A program made the position numbers and the translations under genes. Below the pieces are notes generated by a model that worked only from the letters and a program-made list of their open reading frames with translations, searched no databases and had not been told where the DNA came from. A stretch of DNA of 64,000 nucleotides from Grimontia kaedaensis (lineage in GTDB: Bacteria; Pseudomonadota; Gammaproteobacteria; Enterobacterales; Vibrionaceae): NCBI RefSeq assembly GCF_023746615.1, contig NZ_CP082275.1:3038001-3102000 (forward strand), in the 5' to 3' direction. Shown here one piece after another: positions 1 through 7,967 of the stretch (positions are counted from its first letter, which is position 1; each line of letters starts with the position of its first letter).

Positions 1-1
1 A

Positions 2-526
2 GAAAACATCGCTATCTTCAAACACTACGGAGAGGAGACTTGGGGTGAGCACACCAATGTGATGTTGGCAGATGCATTCACTATGCTGGATTTTAAGCAG
101 CAAACACAACAGCTAAACCATGTCCCAGCCGATACCTTTTTGTCGGAGTATCAATCTCTCCTCGATCACTGGCGTGAAGATTTAAAGGTACTGGCGCTTG
201 AATCAGGGGTAAATCAGTATGAGCAGGGCCTTGCTCTCATTCCTATCAGTTTTACCGACGAGCAACGCAGTATGATCCAAAGTCAACTCGCAAGTTATTA
301 CCTCAAACCTAAGGAAGCAGAGCAGGTAATGGCCCGTGAGCGAGTGGTAGTAGCACAATCAGAAAAAGTAGCGCGTTATCAGGCAGCCCTTTCCTCTCTT
401 GAAGCATCATTGGAATCAGCACGCCTTTCTACGCACTCTCATCTCGACAATGAACGTTGGGAAGAATACAAAGCAGGAGAAATCAGCGTTTTTCGGCGCA
501 AGTTCTTTTCAACAGGCACTAATTAG
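2..526 (+). CDS. Unrecognised protein, C-terminal part (5' truncated by window edge)
   Basis: The frame is open from the left edge, so the real start lies outside the window; a GTG at 59 and an ATG at 62 are internal candidates but the same frame reads on upstream without a stop. About 174 residues are visible. They are hydrophilic, rich in Glu, Gln and Leu, and look largely helical, with no membrane segment or signal. I do not recognise the family. A faint resemblance to the helical C-terminus of lipase secretion chaperones (a segment beginning FTDEQR with a following Glu/Val-rich helix) is too weak to use. The gene is followed by a GC-rich hairpin and then by the convergent PHA depolymerase gene. 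Confidence 0.6.
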   Translation, partial: ENIAIFKHYGEETWGEHTNVMLADAFTMLDFKQQTQQLNHVPADTFLSEYQSLLDHWREDLKVLALESGVNQYEQGLALIPISFTDEQRSMIQSQLASYYLKPKEAEQVMARERVVVAQSEKVARYQAALSSLEASLESARLSTHSHLDNERWEEYKAGEISVFRRKFFSTGTN

Positions 527-532
527 AAACAA

Positions 533-561
533 TGGGGCTCCCCATTTTCTTGAGAGCCCCA
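533..561 (+). terminator. Hairpin after the truncated gene
   Basis: Eight-base perfect stem TGGGGCTC / GAGCCCCA with a 13-base loop, 7 bases after the stop codon. There is no clear T-run on either side, so it may be a weak or factor-assisted terminator between two convergent genes. Confidence 0.45.
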
Positions 562-622
562 CATACAATATACTTCAATAGCTGAGACCCGTTACGCTCA
601 GTAAATCCGATATCTTCAACTA

Positions 623-1843
623 TTAAGCGTGTTTTTTAATAAACCCTTTGATCTTCGGCGCTATTGCCTCGCGGTAACGGCGGCCATTGAAAATACCGTA
701 ATGGCCGACGCCTTTTTGTTCGTAATGCATTTTCTTAGATTTAGGGATTTTGGGGCAGATGTCGAGCGCGGCAGCTGTTTGACCTCGGCCGGTAATGTCA
801 TCCAATTCCCCTTCAATGGTCAGAAGTGCTGTCTTTTTGATGGCAGCAAGATCGATAGGTTTGCCACGATATGTCATGGTGCCATTTGGTAGGTCATGTT
901 CCAAAAACACCTTACGGATGGTGTCGAGGTAGTAATGGGCAGGCAAGTCCATCACGGCCAGATATTCGTTATAGAACTTGCGGTGCGCTTCTGCGTTATC
1001 GCCGTCACCTTTGACCAGATCGCCAAAAAACTTAAAGTGCTTTTGCACATGGGTATCAAGGTTCATCGACATAAAACCGGAAAGCTGAACAAACCCCGGA
1101 TACACCACTTGTCCAGCACCTTCGTATTGCTCGGGCACAGTACATATCACATTGGACTCAAACCACTCTAAATCCTTGCCGCTGGCGTAGTCGTTCACTT
1201 CAGTGGGATTGATGCGGGTGTCGATAGGTCCGCCCATCAAAGTCACGGTTGCAGGCGCGGCGGGGTTCTTCTCGGCAGACATCAGCGCTGTCGCTACCAT
1301 CAAGGGCACACTTGGCTGGCATACTGCAATGGCATGAGTGTCTGGCCCCAGAAGCTCTAAGAACTCGACCAAATAATCCACATAATCATCAAAATGAAAC
1401 TCTCCTTCCATGAGCGGCACATCGCGGGCGTTGCGCCAGTCTGTCACGTAGACATCATGATCCGGCAGGAAGGCATCAATGGTGCCGCGCAATAGCGTTG
1501 CAAAATGGCCGGAAAGCGGCGCGACAAACAACACTTTAGGTTGATTGGGTTGCGCTTTGCTGCGGCGGAAATGCAGCAGATTACAGAAAGGCTTATTGGC
1601 AATCACATTGTATTGAATCGCGAGTTTCTCACCGTTGATGACGGTGGTATCCAACCCCCAAGCAGGTTCGTCGTAGCAATCTGTCAGACGCTCCACCAGC
1701 TCCATAGAGGCATCAAGCGTTCGGGTTACCGGCGAGGTTTTCATTGGGTTCCAGGGCGCGGCATTCACATCCCTGACAAATTTGACCCAACTGTTCAAAG
1801 GCTTGATGGCATCCATATAGGTTGCGTTGAATTGGTAAAGCAT
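623..1843 (-). CDS. phaZ: Intracellular polyhydroxyalkanoate depolymerase (PhaZ family)
   Basis: A 406-residue protein of the intracellular PHB/PHA depolymerase family, which hydrolyses amorphous storage polyester granules to hydroxyacids. It is an alpha/beta hydrolase with cysteine as nucleophile. The nucleophile elbow is VCQPSVP with Cys175; the acid is probably Asp348 or Asp349 in GELDDITGRGQT; the histidine is His381 in GVGHYGIFNGRRYR. These match the Cys-Asp-His triad known for Cupriavidus PhaZ1. The length is usual for the family and there is no signal peptide, fitting a cytoplasmic granule enzyme. The N-terminal lead (MLYQFNATYMDAI) is typical, supporting this start. No phaC or phasin gene is visible next to it. 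It faces the truncated gene convergently and the EIIA-UTRA chimera divergently. Confidence 0.9.
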   Translation of the reverse strand: MLYQFNATYMDAIKPLNSWVKFVRDVNAAPWNPMKTSPVTRTLDASMELVERLTDCYDEPAWGLDTTVINGEKLAIQYNVIANKPFCNLLHFRRSKAQPNQPKVLFVAPLSGHFATLLRGTIDAFLPDHDVYVTDWRNARDVPLMEGEFHFDDYVDYLVEFLELLGPDTHAIAVCQPSVPLMVATALMSAEKNPAAPATVTLMGGPIDTRINPTEVNDYASGKDLEWFESNVICTVPEQYEGAGQVVYPGFVQLSGFMSMNLDTHVQKHFKFFGDLVKGDGDNAEAHRKFYNEYLAVMDLPAHYYLDTIRKVFLEHDLPNGTMTYRGKPIDLAAIKKTALLTIEGELDDITGRGQTAAALDICPKIPKSKKMHYEQKGVGHYGIFNGRRYREAIAPKIKGFIKKHA

Positions 1844-2241
1844 AAACCGCCCCTTAATTCTGGCTAACTACAAAGGTGATTTCATTTTTATTAGCGATAG
1901 GTTGCCGCTTATTGATCCACCACACAAATAACATACTAGCCCAGATCGAGGCGTTAACGCTTTGGCAAACTTCTATACAGACATTGGTGCAAAAATAACC
2001 CCGAAGTCACATAATCACTCACACACATATCACCAAGTCACTCTCAATACATATCGGAATATATAACTTTAAAATTGACACAATAAAAAATAATTCGTCA
2101 TTTTTACCATTAAAAAATTATTAATATCTTACTAAAGCATCTAATCACAGGTTAGACCTCCATCACGAAAAAGTGGTTTTCAAACCGCTACATTGCCACC
2201 TGTATAGACAACTTATTAGCTGTATAAGCATGGTGGTATGT
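1844..2241. other. Intergenic region between phaZ and the EIIA-UTRA gene
   Basis: About 400 bases, markedly AT-rich in the right half (2020-2140). It must hold the promoters of two divergent genes. I see A/T tracts and several TATAAT-like hexamers but no convincing operator, terminator or RNA gene. Confidence 0.5.
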
Positions 2242-2913
2242 ATGCTTTCAACCTTACTCTCCGAGCACCGCATCGCGGTGGTAGATTCCGTCTCTGACTG
2301 GAAAGACGCCATTCATCAGGTGTGCGCACCTTTGGTGAAATCTGGCGATATCGAGCCTGATTACCAGTCCGCCATTATCGACACCACAGAGTCGCTTGGC
2401 CCTTATTACGTGCTGGCACCAATGATTGCCATGCCGCATGCCCGCCCGGAACAGGGCGTGAACAATAACGCGCTTTCCCTGCTCGTCGTCCGAAATGGCG
2501 TCGAGTTCCACAGTGAAGAAAACGACCCGGTGAAACTGCTGCTTCTGTTGGCTGTAAAAGACAGCGATCAGCATATCGAGCGTTTGATGAGCTTTGGCAA
2601 CATGCCAGTGTCTTTTGAGCAAACCCATATCCCAGTCGCGGTTTGCGATGGCTTTGAATTCAACCAGATTGAACACTCAAAATACGGCTACATGGAGCAG
2701 ATGACAGGCAAGAAAGTACTGACCCGCGAACAAGATATTTCCGCCTTTAATCTGCGGGATTCAGAGCTGGCAGAGCTTCTCAATGTTGATGAAGGACAGG
2801 CCATGATCGAGCTTCGCGAAGTGGTCTCTTTTGATGATGGCACGCCCTTCGAATATACCATCGCCACGATTAACAGTGATTTATTTAATATTCATCAAGT
2901 TACCCTCCGTTAG
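2242..2913 (+). CDS. Chimeric protein: PTS EIIA (ascorbate/UlaC-like) fused to UTRA half of a GntR regulator
   Basis: The best start is the ATG at 2242, where the UlaC-like sequence begins; a GTG at 2173 would add 23 unrelated residues. Residues 1-112 resemble the EIIA component of the ascorbate-type PTS and keep the expected phosphorylated histidine in APMIAMPHARPEQG (His66). The EIIA homology stops near DSDQHIE, before the last helices of the domain. From RLMSFGNMPVSFEQTHIP to the end (about residues 114-223) the sequence is instead a UTRA ligand-binding domain, the C-terminal half of a GntR/HutC-type repressor, without its winged-helix DNA-binding half. The junction is near base 2580. The simplest reading is a deletion that joined the 5' end of an EIIA gene to the 3' end of a nearby GntR gene in frame. 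It may be an expressed relic; no other PTS gene is present. Confidence 0.75.
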   Translation: MLSTLLSEHRIAVVDSVSDWKDAIHQVCAPLVKSGDIEPDYQSAIIDTTESLGPYYVLAPMIAMPHARPEQGVNNNALSLLVVRNGVEFHSEENDPVKLLLLLAVKDSDQHIERLMSFGNMPVSFEQTHIPVAVCDGFEFNQIEHSKYGYMEQMTGKKVLTREQDISAFNLRDSELAELLNVDEGQAMIELREVVSFDDGTPFEYTIATINSDLFNIHQVTLR

Positions 2914-3046
2914 CGCTTACTTTCCCACCAGCCCTTCCTGGGGGCGGGTTTACCGCACTACGTTCATTGCATTCCCACTGGAAAAACACCTGTCTCATTC
3001 CTAATCTTTCATGAGACACAAAAGTCTTATTCAGGCGGGGAAAACA

Positions 3047-5158
3047 ATGAGATACATCTTCACACTTACCGCGTTGTTGATGTTATTGAATGGCTGCGAC
3101 AGCCGTGAGCTCTCTGAAAGTGAAAAGTTGGGGGAAACACAAACACTGGCCTTAAATCTCGCTGTCTCTGGCCATGAAGGCAGTGCTAGCTCTGAAGCGG
3201 CGCTTTACTTTGCCTCCCTGATTAAGGAAAGAACGAAAGGTCAGATAACGGTTTCAACAGCCAGTAAAGCCCCCCATACCAGTGAAAGAGAACTTGTTGC
3301 CTCTGTACAAAAAGGTGAAGTAGATTTTGCGGTGATCACCAGCTCAAAGCTGTCGTATCTCTCCCCTGCGCTTGAGCTGTTTGATTTACCTTTTTTCTTC
3401 ACAGAACATGACCAAATTAGGCAGGTTTACAAGAGCCCCGCAGGTCGACAGTTACTCAATAACCTTAATAAGAATGATATTGTCGGGTTGGCGTTTTGGG
3501 ATGGCGGATTTAAGCACCTTGTCACTACATTCCCATTGGATAACGCATCACAATTTAAAAAGCGCCGATTTCGCGTCACTGAAAGTGCCACGATTCGTCA
3601 GCAATTCTCCGCCTGGGGCAGCCTCGCCATTCCCGTATCGGAAGAGATGGTCACATTGGCTTTCTCAAATGGAGATCTAGATGGTGAGGAACTGACACTC
3701 GGCCAACTTTCTGCAAGGCGAATCACTGGGCAAAGCCTTTATCTGACGCGACATGGTCACCAAACCCAATTGTTGATCATGTCTGAACACACCAAAAAGA
3801 AGCTATCACCTGCCCATCTTGACCTGATTGAAAGCGCCGCCAACGTTGCCACTGCCTTCCAATATGAAATCGCGCTGCGGAAAGACAGCATAGCACTGGC
3901 TAATTTGAATGAAGAAAGCATTACGCAGAGTCCCCCTAGTTCTTTGCTCGCTTGGATGAAGCAAACCTCTTCAGGTGTTTTAGAGAAAAGTCGAATGCAT
4001 ATCGGCACGTCTTATATCGAGCAAGTACTTCAAGGAAAGGAGAACTGGAAGCAGCCCCACCCAGATAAACTCATTGTTGGATTAGACGCTGATATGATCG
4101 GAAGTGCTGCTATTTCAGGGCTATCCATTCGCCGCGGTATCGAACTGGCTCTGGATGAAATCAACCGAAAAGGTGGGATCTTAGGCAAAGAGGTAAAATT
4201 GATCGTCCGGAACAACTCCATGGTGCCTTCCAGGGGGTTGGATAACATTGAAGTTTTTTCAAAGTTGCCGAACCTGATTGCCGTATTCGGTGGTATTAGC
4301 AGTCCAGTGGTTCTGGCAGAGCTTGATTTGCTCCATGAGCGGAAGATCTTGATGCTCGCCCCTTGGGCTGCGGCCACTCCCATAGTCAACAACGGTAACG
4401 ACCCAAATTTTGTCTTTCGGGTCTCAGTCAGGGATGAGTATGCCGCTCAGTTTCTGCTTGAAGGCGCTCTGGATGTTACTGACAACATTGGGTTACTGCT
4501 CGTAAATAACGGCTGGGGAAGAAGTAACTTCGAAGGCTTAACGAAACAGATGGAGCAGCGTTCACTCGTCCCCGCTCACATTGAATGGTTTGATTGGGGC
4601 GAGAAAAACATGGAAAACAAGGTCCGTAACCTCATAGAGAAAGGCGCTGAAGCTGTCATTTTTGTCGGTAACGCGGTAGAGGGTGAAAAATTCGTCACTC
4701 ACTTAGCCACACACCCTACACCACCCGTTGTTTTTTCTCATTGGGGCATTACAGGTTCAGAATTCGCCAAGCGCTCTGAGGAAGCACTGAAAGCTGTTGA
4801 CCTACGTGTACTTCAAACTTTCACCTTCATAGAAAACAGTACACCTGCTGCCAGAGCCTTGGTTCAACGCTATCACCAACGCTATGGCACCAACCATGAG
4901 TCTGATATTCAAGCACCATCTGGCACGGCGCATGCCTACGACCTAATGCATATGTTGGCAATTGCCGCAGAGAAAGCGGGCACTGCCGACATGTCAGCAA
5001 TTCAAAAAGAGCTGACCAAGCTGGAGCATTACGATGGACTGATGAAACCATACCGCTCTCCTTTCAGTGATGGAAAGCAAGATGCACTGACTGCAAAAGA
5101 TTACCTTTTCTCATTTTATAAGGATGGGGCCCTTTACCCCCTGGAGCATGACCAGTGA
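3047..5158 (+). CDS. Lipoprotein with two fused substrate-binding proteins (DctP-like plus ABC Peripla_BP_6-like)
   Basis: The chosen start is the ATG at 3047, preceded by AGGCGGGG and opening a lipoprotein signal MRYIFTLTALLMLLNGC (Cys17). About residues 30-325 resemble TRAP-transporter DctP solute-binding proteins: ASLIKERTKGQITV, the LFDLPFFF segment, and the AFWDGGFKHLVTT stretch. About residues 340-690 resemble branched-chain-amino-acid type ABC binding proteins (Peripla_BP_6): LSIRRGIELALDEINRKGG, VFGGISSPVV, and MLAPWAAATP. No transporter permease or ATPase is nearby. The stop overlaps the start of the histidine-kinase gene, so the protein most likely presents one or two ligands to that kinase instead of feeding a transporter. 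The ligand is unknown. The fusion is seen directly; the sensory role is inferred from coupling. Confidence 0.8.
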   Translation: MRYIFTLTALLMLLNGCDSRELSESEKLGETQTLALNLAVSGHEGSASSEAALYFASLIKERTKGQITVSTASKAPHTSERELVASVQKGEVDFAVITSSKLSYLSPALELFDLPFFFTEHDQIRQVYKSPAGRQLLNNLNKNDIVGLAFWDGGFKHLVTTFPLDNASQFKKRRFRVTESATIRQQFSAWGSLAIPVSEEMVTLAFSNGDLDGEELTLGQLSARRITGQSLYLTRHGHQTQLLIMSEHTKKKLSPAHLDLIESAANVATAFQYEIALRKDSIALANLNEESITQSPPSSLLAWMKQTSSGVLEKSRMHIGTSYIEQVLQGKENWKQPHPDKLIVGLDADMIGSAAISGLSIRRGIELALDEINRKGGILGKEVKLIVRNNSMVPSRGLDNIEVFSKLPNLIAVFGGISSPVVLAELDLLHERKILMLAPWAAATPIVNNGNDPNFVFRVSVRDEYAAQFLLEGALDVTDNIGLLLVNNGWGRSNFEGLTKQMEQRSLVPAHIEWFDWGEKNMENKVRNLIEKGAEAVIFVGNAVEGEKFVTHLATHPTPPVVFSHWGITGSEFAKRSEEALKAVDLRVLQTFTFIENSTPAARALVQRYHQRYGTNHESDIQAPSGTAHAYDLMHMLAIAAEKAGTADMSAIQKELTKLEHYDGLMKPYRSPFSDGKQDALTAKDYLFSFYKDGALYPLEHDQ

Positions 5159-7584
5159 TGGCCAAGAAAACCAGTATTGCCAATCGTTTCTCCAGGCGAC
5201 TACTGCTTCTGCTGGTTTCTTTCTTGTTCGTGCTTGTCGGCGCCACACTCGTCATGGAGATGCTCCGTGTAGAACGCCAGTTACAAAACAAACTTCACGC
5301 AGAAGCCTTTAATACGTTAAGCCTGCTCGACCTTGAACTCAAAACACAACAGCGGGCAGTTTCACGCACTGCGCAAAGCCAGCTCTCCATTAACAGCCTG
5401 ATAAATATCGGTAGCGGGCAATACTATTTCCACCACGCATTAGAGGATTTGACGCTCTATACCGCCATTGAAGACGCGCTATTATTTGATTATGCCGGAA
5501 ACGCACTTGATGAAAGAGAAGAAGACGTCAGATGGTACAGCCCAAGCTTGGTGACCGACACCTTAGCTTCTGGCCGTGGTTATCTGATATTTCTCAATGG
5601 CAGCTTTTATATTATTGAACCTATTAGTTATTACTATGCAGTTCAGGGTGGCATCATCGCCAAAATTAATTTGGATAACCTCACCCAAACGGCACTGGAA
5701 AACCTGGGTCACAGTTATCATCTCAATGTGCACCAAAAATGGGGATTTACCGAAGGCAACATCGACGCCCCAGGTATCAAAGTGTCCAGAAAGCCTTCTC
5801 CAAACATGCTCATCAGCGACTTTGACATTTCGATTACACTTAATGAACCCTATATTTCCATGCTTGGCGTAATCACTCCCTGGCTCACCAACTTCAGTAT
5901 TCTCGCCTTGATCGCCATGCTTCCTCTTGTGCTCATTACCCGCCACTTTGGACAAAAAATGGCCACGCCCATTGTCGAACTTGCCAACGAAGTGAAAGCC
6001 GGTAAATACCCTGTAAAAACGTCGGCATCTGACGAAGAGCTCACCACGCTCGCGGAATCATTCAATCAGGCAACCCTCGAAATCAATCGAATTAACGAGC
6101 TCAATCTACAGGAAGAGCGTCAGTCGGGACAAAGTCAGTTGTTGGCGATCGTCGACACCGTGATGGATGCCATTATCACCATTGATTCGAAGGGCTATGT
6201 TGCCACCTTTAACCCAGCCGCAGAAGGATTATTTGGTTACAGAGCAAATGACGTCATAGGCAATAAAATCAACATGTTAATGCCAGAAAACTTTTCGAGA
6301 GAGCATGATACTTACTTGAGTGATTACTTATCAGGGAAGCAGGCAAAAATCATCGGTGTTGGTCGCGAAGTGGTCGCTAAGCGCAAGAATGGCACCACTT
6401 TTGCGGCAGAGCTATCAGTCAGTGAAATGCGAGTATCTGGAAGGCGAATGTTTACAGGCATCATTCGTGACATTACTTCTAGGAAAAAAGCCGATGCAAT
6501 GAAAAGCGAATTTGTTGCTACCGTTAGCCATGAACTTCGCACACCTCTTACTTCTATAAGAGGCGCGCTTGGGTTAATCCTCGGTAAGTTCTCGGATGAA
6601 TTACCCGCCAAAACACAGAAGATGTTGTCACTAGCTCTGAGGAATTGTGAGCGACTCACCCTGCTAATCAATGACATTTTAGACATAGAAAAGCTCGAAT
6701 CCGGTCAAATGACGTACAACTTTCATCGCAACAACCTTTACAGCATCATCACACGATCAGTTGAAGACAATTTGGATTACGCTCGCCAGCACAAAGTAGG
6801 GATATCATTCCAAACCGACACAGAAAGCGCCTACATCAATGCAGACTCCACACGATTACAGCAAGTTATGGCAAATTTGCTTTCTAATGCTATTAAGTAT
6901 TCCAACGTTGGTGATACTGTTGAGGTCTCTTTGAGCGTTCAAAAAGACACGTACAAAGTTGAAATCACAGATACTGGATCTGGCATCCCCAGCGAGTTCC
7001 ATGAAAAAATATTCCAGCGTTTTTCTCAAGCAGATAGCTCTGATACCCGACGTGTTGGCGGTACAGGCCTTGGGTTGGCCATATCCAAATCCATCATTGA
7101 TGCACATCAGGGCGAAATAAACTTCTTCTCGACACAAAATGAAGGCTCAACATTTTTCTTCACCTTACCCTTTGATACAAGTTCATTGCAGTCAAAAGAC
7201 CAACAGAACGCTTTACCACTGGCTGCATTCCAAATTTTATATGTTGGAGCGAAAACCAGCTTACTGAAAGATCTTCGAAATCAGTTTTACCCCTCCTGCG
7301 AGATCTCCGGAGCAGATACGGTATCGAGAGCAAACCTAGCTTTAGGCCAGCAACCATTTGACTTAGTCATGGTTGAATATCCCCTTTCTGAGTCGCTAGA
7401 CAAGCTGATGGATCAGCTTAGCCGCCGAAAAATTCCAACAGTATTTCTCACTAGAGGGTCTCAGGATATTCCTCTGTCTGAAGTGGTAATTGCCAGCCAT
7501 AACATTCACGCCTTGAATATCGACAGTCTTAAATCTGAACTGCGTCTTATACTTAAGAAAACATTTCCTAGAGAGGCGATGTAA
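5158..7584 (+). CDS. Membrane histidine kinase with FixL-like PAS and degenerate C-terminal receiver
   Basis: Starts at the ATG at 5158, overlapping the previous stop by one base (TGATG). About 808 residues. Order: transmembrane helix about 15-34, extracytoplasmic sensor region 35-235, second helix about 238-260, HAMP-like linker, PAS about 328-440, HisKA with SHELRTPLTS (His458), HATPase with NLLSNAIKYS, DTGSGI and GGTGLGL boxes, and a C-terminal receiver-like domain from about 690. The PAS closely resembles the oxygen-sensing PAS of FixL and keeps the histidine (REHD, His383) and the arginine 20 residues later (Arg403) that bind and gate haem in Bradyrhizobium FixL (His200, Arg220). The C-terminal receiver has Glu740 (VMVEYPL) where the phospho-accepting Asp would be, so phosphate is probably passed to the separate response regulator. 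Confidence 0.9.
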   Translation: MAKKTSIANRFSRRLLLLLVSFLFVLVGATLVMEMLRVERQLQNKLHAEAFNTLSLLDLELKTQQRAVSRTAQSQLSINSLINIGSGQYYFHHALEDLTLYTAIEDALLFDYAGNALDEREEDVRWYSPSLVTDTLASGRGYLIFLNGSFYIIEPISYYYAVQGGIIAKINLDNLTQTALENLGHSYHLNVHQKWGFTEGNIDAPGIKVSRKPSPNMLISDFDISITLNEPYISMLGVITPWLTNFSILALIAMLPLVLITRHFGQKMATPIVELANEVKAGKYPVKTSASDEELTTLAESFNQATLEINRINELNLQEERQSGQSQLLAIVDTVMDAIITIDSKGYVATFNPAAEGLFGYRANDVIGNKINMLMPENFSREHDTYLSDYLSGKQAKIIGVGREVVAKRKNGTTFAAELSVSEMRVSGRRMFTGIIRDITSRKKADAMKSEFVATVSHELRTPLTSIRGALGLILGKFSDELPAKTQKMLSLALRNCERLTLLINDILDIEKLESGQMTYNFHRNNLYSIITRSVEDNLDYARQHKVGISFQTDTESAYINADSTRLQQVMANLLSNAIKYSNVGDTVEVSLSVQKDTYKVEITDTGSGIPSEFHEKIFQRFSQADSSDTRRVGGTGLGLAISKSIIDAHQGEINFFSTQNEGSTFFFTLPFDTSSLQSKDQQNALPLAAFQILYVGAKTSLLKDLRNQFYPSCEISGADTVSRANLALGQQPFDLVMVEYPLSESLDKLMDQLSRRKIPTVFLTRGSQDIPLSEVVIASHNIHALNIDSLKSELRLILKKTFPREAM

Positions 7585-7967
7585 TGGGTAAGCCAATTAC
7601 TGTGCTTTACGTTGAAGATGATGAGGACATTCGTGATGTGGCGGAACTCGCATTAGAAGGTGACGACTTTATCCTTCTGACATGCGAATGTGGCGATGTC
7701 GCTTTGGAAAAGGCCGCGTTATCAAGCCCAGATCTTCTTTTGTTAGATGTCATGATGCCCGATATGGATGGCCCTACGACGCTCAGACATCTCAGGGAAC
7801 TGCCACATTTGGAGAGGACACCAGCCATTTTTATGACCGCTAAAGTTCAACCCTCGGAAATCAAGTCCTATCACGAGTGTGGAGCTATAGGCGTTATCAG
7901 TAAACCGTTTGACCCAATGCTACTTGCAGACGAAATCAAAAAAATAATGGAAAGGCGCAGTGTATGA
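7584..7967 (+). CDS. Single-domain response regulator (CheY-like)
   Basis: A 127-residue stand-alone receiver. The acidic pocket (Glu11, Asp12, Asp13), phospho-acceptor Asp55 (LLLLDVMMPDMDG), Thr85 and Lys107 (ISKPF) are all present, so it should be phosphorylatable. There is no output domain. The start ATG shares one base with the kinase stop (TAATG), with GAGAGGCG as ribosome-binding site, and its stop overlaps the next start (ATGA). It most likely acts as the phosphate shuttle between the kinase (whose own receiver is degenerate) and the HPt domain of the next protein. Confidence 0.93.
   Translation: MGKPITVLYVEDDEDIRDVAELALEGDDFILLTCECGDVALEKAALSSPDLLLLDVMMPDMDGPTTLRHLRELPHLERTPAIFMTAKVQPSEIKSYHECGAIGVISKPFDPMLLADEIKKIMERRSV

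Noticed and set aside
2914..3046. GC-rich hairpin near 2930-2950 as a terminator
   Set aside because: Pairing is poor and no T-run follows; I could not support it.
3047..5158. Component of an ABC or TRAP transporter
   Set aside because: No permease or ATPase gene is adjacent, and the stop is coupled to a histidine kinase start, which favours a sensory role.
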